This document shows positions 40,601-55,331 of a stretch of DNA of 64,000 nt, one piece after another. The stretch comes from Paraspadella gotoi. Lineage: Eukaryota; Chaetognatha. Both the position numbers and the translations under genes were made by a program. Position 1 is the stretch's first letter; each line of letters opens with the position of its first letter. Under the pieces are notes generated by a model. The model was not told the origin of the DNA, did no database searches, and worked only from the letters and a program-made list of their open reading frames with translations. The stretch lies in the NCBI GenBank assembly GCA_051294375.1, contig CM119264.1:2895575-2959574 (forward strand). The letters run 5' to 3'.

Positions 40601-41553
40601 TACGACCTTTTTGAAAGAGGAAACTAATTAGGAAAAGAATTCGTTTTAGCTGTAGAACTATATACATTAACTAAAAGACCGCCGCTTACTTGCGCTGCGA
40701 ATTTCGTGTTTTGCCCGAAAAGCGAAAATGTTTATATCGCAAGTTGTTTATCAAGTTGTAATGTGTCAAGATTTCTGTCTTTTTACTGCCGATTAGAAAA
40801 AAAAAAAAACTCCGGGGATTATAAGTGAAAACCCACGAACGAGTCGAGCGGAAAAAATAGAGGGAAAGCAGCAAAAAAATTAAAAGAAACAAGAATGATT
40901 CATCCAATGTGTTGCGCCGCAGTGACTTTATTTTCACGTGTATTTCCTTTTGATCACATGATGTGACATGACATGACATGACTAAAAAACTTTCTTTTCT
41001 TCGTGTATTACATGCTCTGCATCGAAATTCCGTAATTTATTCCTCGTTTTAGGAGCAACCAACTATAGGCGATTTATATGATTTTTAACGAAGGTGGGAC
41101 AGACCGATGAACAGACATACCGACAGAAAAATGACTTATAGAGTTTCTCCGCCAGTACTCGCGGCGTAACTAAAAATGTTTAAAAAAGTGAAAAAAGTCA
41201 AAGAAAAAAGTGAAAGAAAAGGTGAAAGAAAAAAGTGAAAAAATAATGAAAGAAAAAAGTGAAAGAAAAAAATGAAAAAAAAAGTGAAAAAAGTGCGATA
41301 AAAATTTAAGAAAATTTTAAGAAAAAGTAAAAAAAAAGTTAAAAAAATAGTGAAAGAAAAAAGTGAAAGAAAAAAGTGAAAGAAAAAGGGCAAAACTGCA
41401 GCTCCGTGACCTTGAGCCGCCGTCGTGGAAGAAAAAACGTTGGATTCCAAACGAGTTCTGTAAGAGAGAAAGAAAAAGAGAGAGAGAGAGAGAGAGAGAG
41501 ANNNNNNNNNNNNNNNNNNNNNNNNNGAGAAAGAGAGAAAAGAGAGAAGAGAG

Positions 41554-41584
<31 letters not shown>

Positions 41585-42385
41585 AGACTAAAGAACTAAT
41601 GAAACATAAACATGAAAGATCGAAAAAGAAAATAAAACCGACAAAAAAAAAAATTCATTCAAATAAAAAAAAGAAGATGAAAAAAATTGAAATGAAAAAA
41701 AATAGAGAAAAACTGGAACGATGAAGGAGTGAATGAATGAATGAATGAACGAAAATGAATGAATGAATGATGAACGATGAATGAATGAAGATACGAATCA
41801 TTATCGATCGAGAAAAATGTCAAGAGAAAAGAATAGAAATAGAAAAAGATAAACCAAAAAAAAAAAAGAAAGATATTAGAAAGAGATGAAGAGACGTGAC
41901 AAGAAAGACGACGTCCCTTCAGCGACTCTCTCGTCGAAACTAGAAAGAAAAAAAAAAGGGGAAACGCGAAAGAAATTCCCCACCCCCCCAAAAAAAAAAT
42001 AAGGACTGACAAGAAGAGAGGAATAAGAAGGGAAAAAAAAGGAAAATAAGGGAAAAAAAGAAAAATAAGGGAAAAAAAGAAAAAAAATAAGGAAATAGAT
42101 TGACGAGTGCGAAAAAATAAGCAGGGGGGGAAAGGGGCGAGGATTAAGTTAACGTCTCTATACATTTGCAATAAAAAACGAAAATTAAAACATCAGTTGG
42201 CGGACGCTTCTGGTTAAAAGTTATGAACGTTCAAAAATCCAATATTTGCGATGAAATCCATTTCTAAAAATAAAAGACGTTAAAACCGATGCTTGGGTTT
42301 ATTGCACCTTAAATTGAACCCGAGGAAAAAAAAAAGAAAAAAAAAAGGAAAAAAAGTTGGAGAAGAAATTAGGAAACATGGGAGG

Positions 42386-42434
<49 letters not shown>

Positions 42435-42460
42435 AAGAGAGAGAGAGAGAGAAAGAGAGA

Positions 42461-42509
<49 letters not shown>

Positions 42510-43350
42510 AAACACTGGAAATTGGGTTTCGTCGCGTTGAGAGGCGTAAAGAACTAATGAAACATAAACATGAAAGATCGAAAAGAAAATAAAACCGAAC
42601 AAAAAAAAATTCATTCAAATAAAAAAAAAGAAGATGAAAAAAAATTGAAATGAAAAAAAAATAGAGAAAAACTGGAACGATGAAGGAGTGAATGAATGAA
42701 TGAATGAACGAAAGAATGAATGAATGAATGAATGAACGATGAATGAATGAAGATACGAATCATTATCGATCGAGAAAAATGTCAAGAGAAATAGAAATAG
42801 AAAAAGATAAACCAAAAAAAAAATAAGAGAAGATATTTAGAAAGAGATGAGAGACGTGACAAGAAAGACGACGTCCCTTCAGCGACTCTCTCGTCGAAAC
42901 TAGAAAGAAAAAAAAAAGGGAAACGCGAAAGAAATTCCCCCCCCCAAAAAAAAAAATAAGGACTGATCAAGAAGAGGAGAAATAAAGAAGGGGGAAAAAA
43001 AAGGAAAAATAAGGGAAAAAAAGGAAAAATAAGGGAAAAAAAGAAAAAATAAGGGAATAGATTGACGAGTGCGAAAAATAAGCAGGGGGGGGAAAGGGGC
43101 GAGGATTAAGTTAACGTCTCTATACATTTGCAATAAAAAACGAAAATTAAAACATCAGTTGGCGGACGCTTCTGGTTAAAAGTTATGAACGTTCAAAATC
43201 CAATGATTTGCGATGAAATTCCATTTCTAAAAATAAAAGACGTTAAAACCGACTGCTTGGGTTTATTGCACCTTAAATTGAACCCGAGGAAAAAAAAAAG
43301 AAAAAAAAAAGGAAAAAAAAGTTGGAGAAGAAATTAGGAAACATGGGAGG

Positions 43351-43439
<89 letters not shown>

Positions 43440-45189
43440 CAACTGGAAATTGGGTTTCGTCGCGTTGAGAGGCGTTTGCTTATTTTCTTTTCTTCTTTTC
43501 TTTTCTTTTATTCTTTCTTTTTCCCCCAAATGACTCAATGGGTTTTTTCAGCCTCTTTTCTCCTTCAGTTCTCTTTCTCTGCTCATTCCCTTCTGCATTC
43601 TCTTTGCTGTCTCGTTCCCTCTGCATTCCCGAATCTCTCTTTTCTCTTCTGCGTTAATCTGTCTACCTTTTCCCTCTCGCATTCCCAAATCTCCCTTTTC
43701 TATTCTGCATTCTCGTTTTTGCCTTTTCCATTATTCTCTCAGTAATCATTTTTTCTTGGGTATTTTCTGAGCATCCTTTTCCTTTCTACATTCTTTTATT
43801 TCCTTTTCCCTTTGGCATTCTTTTCCTTTCTTTATTCTTTTATTTCCTTTTCCCTTTTGCATTCTTTTCTTTCTTTATTCTTTTATTTCCTTTTCCCTTT
43901 TGCATTCTTTTCCTTTCTTTATTCTTTTATTACCTTTTCCCTTTGGCTCTCTTTTCCTTTCTACATTCTTTTATTTCCTTTTCCCTTTTGCATCCTTTTC
44001 CTTTCTACATACTTTTATTTCCTTTTCCCTTTTGCATCCTTTTCCTTTCTTCATTCTTTTATATCCTTTTCCCTTTTGCATCCTTTTCCTTTCTACATTC
44101 TTTTATATCCTTTTCCCTTTTGCATCTTTTTCCTTTCTACATTCTTTTATATCCTTTTCCCTTTTGCATCCTTTTCCGTTCTTCATTCTTTTTATCTTTA
44201 CTTCTTTCTGTTCTTAACTCTTCTTTCTCCTCTTTTTCTCTCCCTCTGTTTTTTCTTCTTTTTTTGCTCTTTTGTTCCTCTTATGTTTTTCGGCTGCGCT
44301 GGGTCCGAGCAAACAAATGCGCAATCAGCTCTTGTACTTAAATCATTTCGTTTAATGATTTATTTTTGAATATAATTACTTTACAAATTATCATATGAAT
44401 AAATCCCAGTGCTTTCCTTTTTAAATTGTATGTTTTTCACCCGTTTTTTAATATACTAATAATGATTTTGTTTTAACACATTGCTTGAGATTCAGAATAA
44501 CGCGATGAATGACAAACACTATTCTTTTTATCGAGATTCGCTACTGTAAGCCAATGGCCACCAATCTCCTATGGCCAAATTAGGCCATCCCTTTTCTATT
44601 GCCAAATGAGGCCATCTTTTTTCTATGGCCAAATGAGGCTATCCCTTTTCTCTGGCCAAATGAGGCCATCCCTTTTCTATGGCCAAATGAGGCCAACCCT
44701 TTTCTATGGCCAAATTAGACCATCCCTTTTCTATGGCCAAATGAGGCCATCCCTCTTCTATGGCACAAATTAGGCCATCCCTTTTCTATGGCTAAATGTG
44801 GCCAACCCTTTTCTATGGCCAAATTAGGCCATCCCTTTTCTATGGCCAAATGAGGTTATCCACAAAGTTGTTTTGTAAATGTTCTGAGACTATTTACGGC
44901 CCACATTCCTCTTGGCCCCAACTCTTTGGCCTGCAGTCATTGCCATTGGACTCTACTTCCCTCGGGCCAATGGCCTCTTCCTCCCCCTCCTCTTCCTCAA
45001 TCGTCCATTTCGGACCCAAGACTTCACCGGACGAGATAATTGGATATCACCGTTTATGGCGAATATTGAGCGAGGCTGGTCCACGGGGTCAGAGCCCTTG
45101 GCTCCATCGGTCGAAACCCTTTCCTTTTTGGATTTCATTTCCATCACCTCTTTCCATTTTCTTTCTTTTTTTCTCTCTTTTCTTTTTTT

Positions 45190-45261
<72 letters not shown>

Positions 45262-45982
45262 TTCAACTCAATTTCTTTCTTTCCTTCAACATTCCTCCTT
45301 TTTTCAGTTCAGTTCAGACTTCTGATGATAATTTCAATCATTGACTTTTTAGTTGCGCCGCGAGTACTCGAAGAGCAACTCTATAAGTAACTTTTCAGTC
45401 GGACGGTACGTCTGTCGGTCGGTCCGTTGGTTTCTCTATCTGTCGGTCTGTCCCACTTATATTAAAAATGCATATAATATTTGTTAAGACATGAAAAAAC
45501 TTCAAATCTAAGTGACTGCTAGCGCCACCTTCAGGAATTCCTAAAACTATAAGGAAAAAAAGATGGAATTTTTATGCAGTGCATGTCATAAATACACAGG
45601 AAAATAAAGTTTTTTTGGACATGTTATGACATGTCATGTCATATCATGTGATCAAAGCTAAATACACTTGAAAATAAAGTCACTACGGCGCAACACATTG
45701 GAATTACCGTTCTTGTTTTAAATCATTTCTCTCGTGAGATTCGGAAAAAAGGTTGTGATTCGGGGGAAGTGATAGAAATGGTGATAGAGACGAAAGAGGG
45801 AGTGAGGTGAAGGTCATCACATCACTGATAACATAAAACTCAAAACTCGGATATCGAAACGTGAGGCAGGAGAATCGTCGTTGAGATCTTCTCTACGGCG
45901 ATCGTCGTAAAGGCGATGGCCTCCACGGCGAACTCCTTAGCGAGGGGAGATGGACGAAGGACGAACCAAAGACGAATTCGCC

Positions 45983-46025
<43 letters not shown>

Positions 46026-46210
46026 CATTTGGGTTCATCCTTTCTCCTTTCTTCCCTTTTCATTAGGCCTTTTTTTTCCTTTTTGATGCATTATGCATGT
46101 GCTTTCTTTCTTTTTCTTTCTTTTTTATCTTCCTTTTTTTGGCCCTTATTTGCTTTCTTCTGATCTCCATTCGTTTCACACGTCCCTTTAGTAATTTCTT
46201 TCTCTCGCTC

Positions 46211-46285
<75 letters not shown>

Positions 46286-48029
46286 ATTTCGTTCTTCTCT
46301 TTCTATCTTTTATTTCCAGCAACTTTTCAACTTCATTACTCTTGATGTCCCAAAGTTGCCAAAAAACCGTCATTTTCATTTCAGAATCAAATCTCGTGGA
46401 AGAAAGAAAATTTTTCTTTTTTTGTTTGGGAATGGATTTTTTTGTTCACTCGCGCAAGAAATAAAAAGATTAAACAATAACAGCGAAAAAAATGTGGCAG
46501 ACTAACTTGTGGTTCCTTTTAAATTAGATTGAGTTCTTTAATCTCATTTACATATTGTAGCTGCTTACATCAATTCTCATATCTTTTGATATAGCTTTTT
46601 TAAAAAGTTTCATTTTACTATTTCTCTTTTACTGTTTCTCTATTGTTAATATTCTACCTAACATCTTTCCCATACTTTTCTATTCCTTTCTATTCCTTTC
46701 TATTCCTTTCTATTTCCTCCTCTTGCTACATACGTTTTTCCAATTTCTATTTCCCCTTCTCTCTCCTCATTTTCATTTTTCATAACTCTCTTTGCCCGTA
46801 CACATCTTTTCCTTCTTTACCTTTCTCATATCCTTTATCTATATTTTCTCTAAACCACTCGCTCTCTATTCTTCTAATCTCTCCCTCTCTATTCTCCTAA
46901 TCTCTCCCTCTCTATTCTACTAATCTCCCCCTCTCTATATTCCTAAACTCTTCCTCTCTATTCTTTTAATCTCTCCCTCTCTATCTTTTTAATCTCTCCC
47001 TCTCTATTCTCCTAATCTCTCCCTCTCTATTCTCCTAATTTTCTCCATCTCTATTCTCCTAATCTCTCCCTCTATTCTCCTAATCTCCCCCTCTCTATAT
47101 TCCTAAACTCTTCCTCTTATTCTTTTAATCTCTCCCTCTCTATTCTTTTAATCTCTCCCTTCTATTCCTATCTCTCCCTCTCTATTCTCCTAATTTCTCC
47201 ATCTCTATTCTCCTAATCTCTCCCTCTCTATTCTCCTAATCTCCCCTCTCTATATCCTAAACTCTTCCTCTCTATTCTTTTAATCTCTCCCTCTCTATTC
47301 TTTAATCTCTCCCTCTCTATTCTCTATTCTCCTAATTCTCCCTCTCTATTCTCCTAATTTCTCCATTCTCTATCTCCTAATCTCTCCCTCTCTATTCTCC
47401 TAATCTCCCCCTCTCTATATTCCTAAACTCTTCCTCTCTATTCTTTTAATCTCTCCCTCTCTATTCTTTTATCTCTCCCTCTCATTCTCTAATTCTCCCT
47501 CTCTATTCTCCTAATCTCTCCATCTCTATTCTCCTAATCTCTCCCTCTCTATTCTCCTAATTTCTCCTCTCTATTCTCCTAATCTCTCCCTCTCTATTCT
47601 TCTTCATTCTTTCTCCCTCTCTATTCTTTTAATCTCTCCCTCTCTATTCTTTATCTATTAATCTCTCCCTCTCTATTCTCTAATCTCTCCCTCTCTATCT
47701 TTTAATCTCTCCCTCTCTATTCTCCTAATCTCTCCCTTTCTATTCTCCTAATCTCTCCCTTTCCCCCCACAGGTTTTCAATCGGTCGGCAACGAAGGACG
47801 CGATTTCGTCGTTGGATTTTTGGAAAATCGCGACGTCGACTTCACAAGTGAGACAACGAGTGAAGTGAGACAACGAGTGAAGTGAGACAACGAGTGAAGA
47901 AGTGAGGGGTGAGATGCGTGACAGAATGTGAATCTGTGAAGGTCCTCGAACCCTCGTTTTCGGAGTTGAGTTATTACGAAATGTGAGGCCCAATGAAGAA
48001 TTTAAAGCGACGGCGGGGGATCGGAAATC

Positions 48030-48068
<39 letters not shown>

Positions 48069-49538
48069 GAGGGAAAAAGACCAGACAGCGGTCAACAACC
48101 GACCAACGAAGAAACACACCCTCTCGAGTCTTTCTCTCTCTCTCTCTCTCTCTCTCCCTCTTTCCTTAAACGATTCTCCCCTTTAAGTAACCCGGTCCTT
48201 AAGTCTTCGCGTCCATTAAACGAGGCTCTGCTTGTTAAACCAAGCAGTTGTCTTTTTCAATTAACTCTATTTTCATTTATCGATTGTAATTAGACGGTTT
48301 CGCCATAACCAATTGCTCACACTTACTTCGAATATCTATTTTTTTTAATGATTGTATCAATGCAACCACAAATGCTTGCTTCTACCACTGGCAAAACAAC
48401 TGCCTCGTTTTTTTTATAAAAAAAAAACTACCTCCCATTCAAATGAACGCCCTCTATCTTCCGCCTTCCTTTCCTTTTCTAAGAATTGCCTTCCTTCTTT
48501 TTTTTTCCTCGACGCTTTGTGACTTATTACGCGTGAGAAAATTTATGTCTTTTTCTCAGCCAATAAAGAGTTAAAAACGTTATTTTCTCTCTAAGATTTA
48601 TTACACCCAGTTTTTTTTTTAAAAAAAAAAGTAATTTGTCCTTAAAGTTAAATTTATATTTTCACTTTTACATCTAATCAATATTTTACATCGATTTATT
48701 ATACATTTATTAGACGTTGAAAAAACTAACGATCCATGAAACTAAAAACTTCGCCAGGTCCTCGAATGACGATCTCAATCTCTATGTATATCTCTATGTA
48801 TATCTATGTATATCTCTATGTATATCTCTATTCCAAAGACATTTTCTCCTCTTTCCTTTTCGAATGACGATCTATATCTCTATGTATATCTTGTTAGAGA
48901 TTGCACATTTCCTTACGGACTTGGGAACACGATTGAGCATCCTTCATATTAATTTCTCTATTGTTGACTCATCAATAACCGTAACGCCATTAGTAGTATT
49001 AATTGAAGTTAGTTGTAATTCAGTTGACAGTTATAAGGACAATCGAAATAGCAATCAGTAGAGCCATTGGAAGAGCTGTGGAAGAGCCATTGGAAGAGCT
49101 GTGGAAGCTCAAAAGCTACAAAAAATAACCATTTATTAATACTAATTCCACTATTTAATAATTTCAGTTAATCAATCAATTACCTTATGGTCCCAGGGCA
49201 ATCTCTTCAAAAAATAAAAGTTGCCCTTTCTTTTATACAAAGACTAAATTTAATGGACCAATGAGAAGAGAGATCTTCTTTAAAATTATTGAGAATTCAA
49301 TCATTAACTACTATTGGTAGAATTCGACCAATGAGAGTAAAGATAATATAAAATCATTAAAGTTGAGACTAAAACCAATTGACGTGATTCAGATATTCAC
49401 GAAGAGAATTTGTTTGAATTAAAATCATTTCTAACATATCTCTATTCCAAAGACATTTTCTCCTCTTTCCTTTTCCATAAAAAAAACCCTGGAAATTGAT
49501 TAAAGTACGAAAGTGACGCACCACACCTCCGCCGTCAG

Positions 49539-49576
<38 letters not shown>

Positions 49577-52500
49577 TCCTCGCCTGCCTGCCTTCGTTTC
49601 TATTTGAGTTTCCTCGCATATTTTTCACATTAAGTCTCGAGTCTTCAAACTCATATTCGCCTTAATATCACTTTTATCGTGAAGAAGCTTCACGTTGCGC
49701 CAGCTGACTCGCCGCGGCGCCGCCGTGTCGCCGCTGCAGCGCCGCCTTGCCCGCTGCTTCCCTTGGCCCCTTGCCCGTCACCCTTGCTTTCTGCCTCAGA
49801 CTGTCGACTCACCTTTGCCCGCAAACATTTCCATTTCTAAGCATTTGTACGGGTACAGAACTGTCAAATAATAATCAGCCGACAAGCACGAGGCTAGTCT
49901 CTTGAACAAGCCTCCAAGCATCACATCAAGCCATTCACTGAACAATGTGAACATTCCTTATCAAATGCGCCCTTAACTGACATTAAGGGCCTTTTCAGGC
50001 ACATTCTCTCACCTTTACCGTCGGTGCTTGTAATTTTTCTTTTTAATTCGATTTCTTCTCGTGGGTTTTTTCTCTCTCCTAATTTTCGAGTCTCGAATTT
50101 TCCTCTAAACTTCGACTCTTTTAAAAACATCATTTTCTTCGCATTTTTTCCACCCAAAATTGAGGTTTTTTTTTGAAGAGCAAGGTTTTTTTAAACCTAG
50201 GTTATTTGAAAAAAAAAAAAGGTTTTTTTTTAAGTAAACAAAAACATAAAACGTTTTAGGAAACGAAGGTTAAGAAGGGAAAGAGCAAATATGTACAATT
50301 TGTACATAGAATATTCCGTAAGTAAGGAAACACACAACGCATTTCGTTTAAAATTTTTCTTTCTCTTTATATGTAATAAATAAAACAACGAGCGTCGCCG
50401 TAGGGGGAGACAGCTCAGCGTCCGAAGGCTGAGGATCGACATCTTGGTTCAAGTTTCCCGAATTCTCGTTCGGGAGTCGCGACCACGAATAATAATGGTT
50501 GGCCGAGGCTATCTGGGTTATTTTAAAAAACGTTTGATTTGGAATTTTGACTTGACTGTTTTAATTCCTCATCGTCTGCATTTAATGTCAATAAATATTT
50601 TTAAATCAAGTTGAATTCTCAATCTTCGTCAGTCAAATAAATAACAAGACTATAAGATTATAAGTGCGAGGCAGCTAAAACAATATATTTATATATTTTT
50701 CTCCCTCTGTTACCAAACTTATTCCTCTCTCTCTCCCCCCCATTTCCCCCCCCAACCCCTCCCCCCCTCCACCACCCCAGACATCACCTCCACCCTTCGC
50801 CTCCAACTCGTCGCCGATTCAGACGTCATCATCAACGTCACCTTCAGACCGGAAGTGGGCGTGTCCGACTTCCGAGTGACGCTTCACGCCGGACGCGTCG
50901 CCGTCGTCGATCTCGATCCCGCGGCGTTTCTCATGAACGCCACGGGGGGCGAAGACGGCCCCGGCGGCACGGAGAGGGGCCGAGTAGAGCCCAAAGGGAT
51001 CCGGTTGACGGCGGAGAGAGAATTCGCCGTCTATGGATTCAATTTGCAAAGTTATTCCTCCGACGCGTTTTTGGGTGAGTTAAGATGGAAAAAGGAGGTG
51101 GAAGGGGTGAGGAATGAAGAGGAAAACGGGGGGGGGCGGTGAAAGAAGGTAAGTTAGCAAGAGCTGGTTTGGTCGGGGCTAAGAGAAGAGAATCAGCTCA
51201 AGTATGTATTTGTATAAAATATGAAATAAAACTTGAAGGAAACTGAATTAGTTTACAAACTATAAACTTTTTATTTTGACAAAAACTACGATTTATTTGT
51301 ACACAATTATGCGAAAACTGAATCAAAAATTCATTAGTTATCTAAACTTCTACAATATATGCAAATGAGATTAAGGAAGCTGATCTTATTCGAAATGAGC
51401 CACATAAAAGAGCATTAGGCAAGGAAGGGGAAAGAAATCGAATAAAATACAACAATTACCATAAAACGTCACATAGAAGAAAAAAATAGGGAGACTTTCG
51501 GAACGGGTGAATAACGCTACGAACTCACTCCCACTATTTCTCTTCGGCTCCAAGATCACAATCTCACGTCACAATTTTTTTTTATTCCGGTGAATGGATG
51601 GGTGAGGTTCGGCTGCAGGTTCTCTCTTTCGACTCGAACTTACCTTCCTTTTTCCCTCTCCCCCCAAAAAAAACTTTTCCGTTGATTTCCATTTTGAATT
51701 TTATCGTACGTAATACTACCAAAAGTTTCCGTGAGTAACGCTGTTTTTATTATACTGCCAATTGACTAAAGTGTCTCCTCTCAGTGGAACAAAAAATTAT
51801 TACCAAAAAAAAAATATATATAAAATTTCAACTTAAAAAAAAAAAAAAAACAACTAAGTTTCGTGTAGCGAATAATCTTTTTCGTGCGTCGAACTTTCTT
51901 AACCTTTTACTGACTTTTTCTTTTTCCGCCACTTACTCTTTTTTCCTGACCCATTACTTTCGCCTCGGCCAACTTTTTACCCCTCGCGTTTCCTGCAGTA
52001 AATCAACCACGCAAACTTGGGCTCTTAACTCATCTGCGAAACCCTCTTTCCATCTGCGAAACCCTCTATCCCATCTATGAATCCGTCTCTCCAATTGTGA
52101 ACCATTCTTGCCATCCCTGAACGCTTCTCTTTATCTTTAAACGTCATTCCCAATCTCTGAGCTCCATCCATGAGCCCTCTCCCAATCTGTAAACCCCTTC
52201 TTACCCCATCTGTAAACCCCGCCCCCCCAAAGCTTCGTGAGAAAATCGATGATCGTTTCCTCGTTTCACCGACGATAAAAAAAATGTAAACGTCAGCGAA
52301 TTCAAAGGGGAGAAGGAAGAGGAAGAGGAAAATCCCGTGCGTAACCCTTTTTTTTACCTTTTTTCCTTTCGCGCCATTTTTTTTATACCTTTTCCGAATT
52401 ATCTCACTCCTCCCCCTTGGCCTTTCCTCCCCCTTTTTCTGTCCTAATTTTTTACCTTTTCCGACATTTTCTCCCTTTTCCCCCCCTTGGCCTTCCCCCC

Positions 52501-53091
52501 TTTTTTCTGTCCTATTTTTTACCTTTTCCGAACATTTTCTCCCTATCCCCACCTTGGCCTTCCCCCTTTTTCTGTCCTATTTTTTACCTTTCCACATTTT
52601 TCACCTTCTCCCCCCTGGCCTTCCTACCCCTTTTCATCCTAATTTTACCTTTTCGACATTTTCTCCCTTTCCCCCTTGCCATTCCCCCCATTTTTCTGCC
52701 TATTTTTTACCTTTTCCGACATTTCTCCCTACTCCCCCACCTTGGCCTTCCCCCTTTTTCTGTCCTATTTTTACTTTTCCACATTTCTCCTACCCCCCCC
52801 TTGCCTTCACCCCCCTTTTCTTCCTATTTTTTACCTTTCCGACATTTCTCCCTTCTCCCCCACCTTGGCCTTCCCCCCTTTTTCTGTGCCTATTTTTACC
52901 TTTTCCGACATTTTCTCCCTTCTCCCCCCCCTTTTTCTGTCCTATTTTTTACCTGCCATTTTTTCTCTCCGCGTTCTCCAGTTCGAATTTCCATTTAGCC
53001 TTTTTTATTTTTTTTATTTTCTGCTAATGGGTTTTTAGTTGCTAATCGGGACTTAATTAAAAAAAAATTTTCGGTCAGCGTACATGTACGT

Positions 53092-53156
<65 letters not shown>

Positions 53157-53467
53157 CTCTCACTTTCTCTCATTCTCTCATTCTCTCTGTTCTGTTGTAG
53201 CATATTCATTATTTATTGCACTGCTCGTTCTTAGTTCGGTTGACGACACCCAACGATTTTGAAATCATCTCAACAGAGTCACGAAATCTGTTAAATTCTA
53301 ATTTGAGACTGGGTCGAAGAGTGAGGAGTGATGCTCACGACTAGCTCTGGCTCAGATTCGGTTCAGGTTCGGGTCAGGTTCGGGTCAGGTCCGTGGAAAA
53401 GCAAGTGAAACGGGTTGATTGGGATTTTGGGTGAACAAGGACAAAAGATGAGGAGAGATTGGTTGGT

Positions 53468-53506
<39 letters not shown>

Positions 53507-53643
53507 CGGAGGGGAAAGTGTAAATTATGCTCAGAGGGTAGGGGGGCTGAGACGTCCCGAAACGAGCGAAGAGGCGACGAGAATTCCAGATTCGATTCAA
53601 TAAAATATGAATAAAAAAGAAGTTAAAAGAAAGAAGAAAAAAA

Positions 53644-53707
<64 letters not shown>

Positions 53708-55293
53708 AGCGAAGGAAACGAAACGGAATGAATATCGATCGAAGAAACTTGAGGCGAGAATTATGATCTTAGACGCGGGTGAGTTTACGAGGGTGAGGAC
53801 GAGGGGTGAGGCCCAAACTTTTTTCCGATGCATCTGGCGGGGGTGGGGAAGAGTTTTGGGTCGTAGTGCTAGAAGGGTTTAGAAGAGTAATTGACTGATT
53901 TTTTAAAAATAGATTTTGATTTCCTCAGTATCATTTGCATATTGTCGTGTTTTTATCATGGATTTATAAATTTTTATTTCATTACCTTAAAAGTTAATAT
54001 TGAAAATAATTATGTTTGTTTATTAAATTTATTAAATATATATAATTGACATAATTGTCATAACCATTGATTTATTTAGCTAACTTTTATTCTATATTAT
54101 TATTCGTATATAAAATAATGAAATGTCCCCTTCTTTTCTCATACATCGATGGAGTTTGCCTCTTTTTGTTTTTAATATCTGCTTATTTCTGCTCATTTTC
54201 ATTATTGCAAGAATCTCATTTGCATATTGCAGTGTTTGGAAATAATACGTTTTTCATACAAAGTTCAGGAGTATGAATTAAATTTCGTTATTTTCTCAAT
54301 TTTATTGTTACAAATGGAAGTATGAGAAAAATATATTTTCATTTTTTAAATCTAAATTCTAAAATTATTCAATGCATAGCTGTTACATCGGAATGAAAAC
54401 ATAAAATTATTTTTGTAATTCTTATTCTAAGTCCAATAACTTTAATTGACAATGGTAATGATGAAATCTATGACAAAGGCAACTCGTAAGAGTTGAAAAT
54501 TTTACAAAGGCTTGATATTATCAATGTCCTTTAGTACATGTGTAGTCGGGCATTGCCTAGCTTCACTCCGCCTGTTATTATATGTTATTATATTGTTATT
54601 ATATTGTACTCTGCACTTTATCAAATTACATGGAGCTGTATTTTATGAAATCGGTACAACCAATATAAAAATTATGGACAGGCTTTTGTGGTTTATGTTA
54701 TAGTGGAATTTTAATGTTATTGTGCTGGGGAATTGTGCTGTTGAGCGATGCCTGGTAGACTATAAAGACAATGTTATGCAATTGTGCATAAAAAAAAACT
54801 CCGCTGTGGAATATAAAGTCCATGCGGCGAGAGAATACAGTAACCTAACCTAACCCAATCCCTAACCTAACCTAACCCAATCCCTAACCTAACCAACTAA
54901 CCTAACCTCAATGCCTAGCCTAACCTTACCACAATTCTTAATACCTATCATAACCCAACTACTACTAAACTAACCGCCTAACTCAACCATCCCTAACGCT
55001 AACCTAACCCATCCCTAACCTAACCCAATCCCTAACTAACCCAACCCAATCCCTAACCTAATCTAACCCAATCCCTAACCTAACCTAACCTATTCCCTAA
55101 CCAAATCCCATAGTTGTGGATCATACTTCTGCCCCGAGATGGAATTATTGTAAAAGGGATCAAAGTGGAATATTCGATGCGACGAAACTTACGCATCATG
55201 GTGAAGTCAAGGGGGGTAGTGACCCATCTATGGTGCGATGGGTAAAGTCGTTATGATGCGAGGAGACGAAATCCTTGGCAACACATCTCTCTC

Positions 55294-55331
<38 letters not shown>

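Larger units (their letters stand above)
40885..45730. mobile_element. 4.8-kb foldback element with ~0.3-kb inverted ends
   Basis: The left arm begins CCAATGTGTTGCGCCG at 40904 with TGACTTTATTTTCA and a GACATGACATG stretch. Its reverse complement is at 45620-45712. The inner arm parts also match in inversion: 41090-41175 (GTACTCGCGGCG, GACAGACCGATG) and 45340-45460. It is filled with GA-rich DNA, a tandem duplication and pyrimidine minisatellites. No transposase seen. Confidence 0.7.

Noticed and set aside
43812-44369. Hydrophobic Phe/Ser/Leu-rich frames resembling membrane proteins
   Set aside because: Pyrimidine-rich minisatellite DNA always translates to such residues; all frames look alike.
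44879-45135. Possible exon with LWPAVIAIGLYFPRANG
   Set aside because: Lies inside the 4.8-kb foldback element next to a GGCC-rich minisatellite; no acceptor/donor pair fits the IgGFc gene phases.
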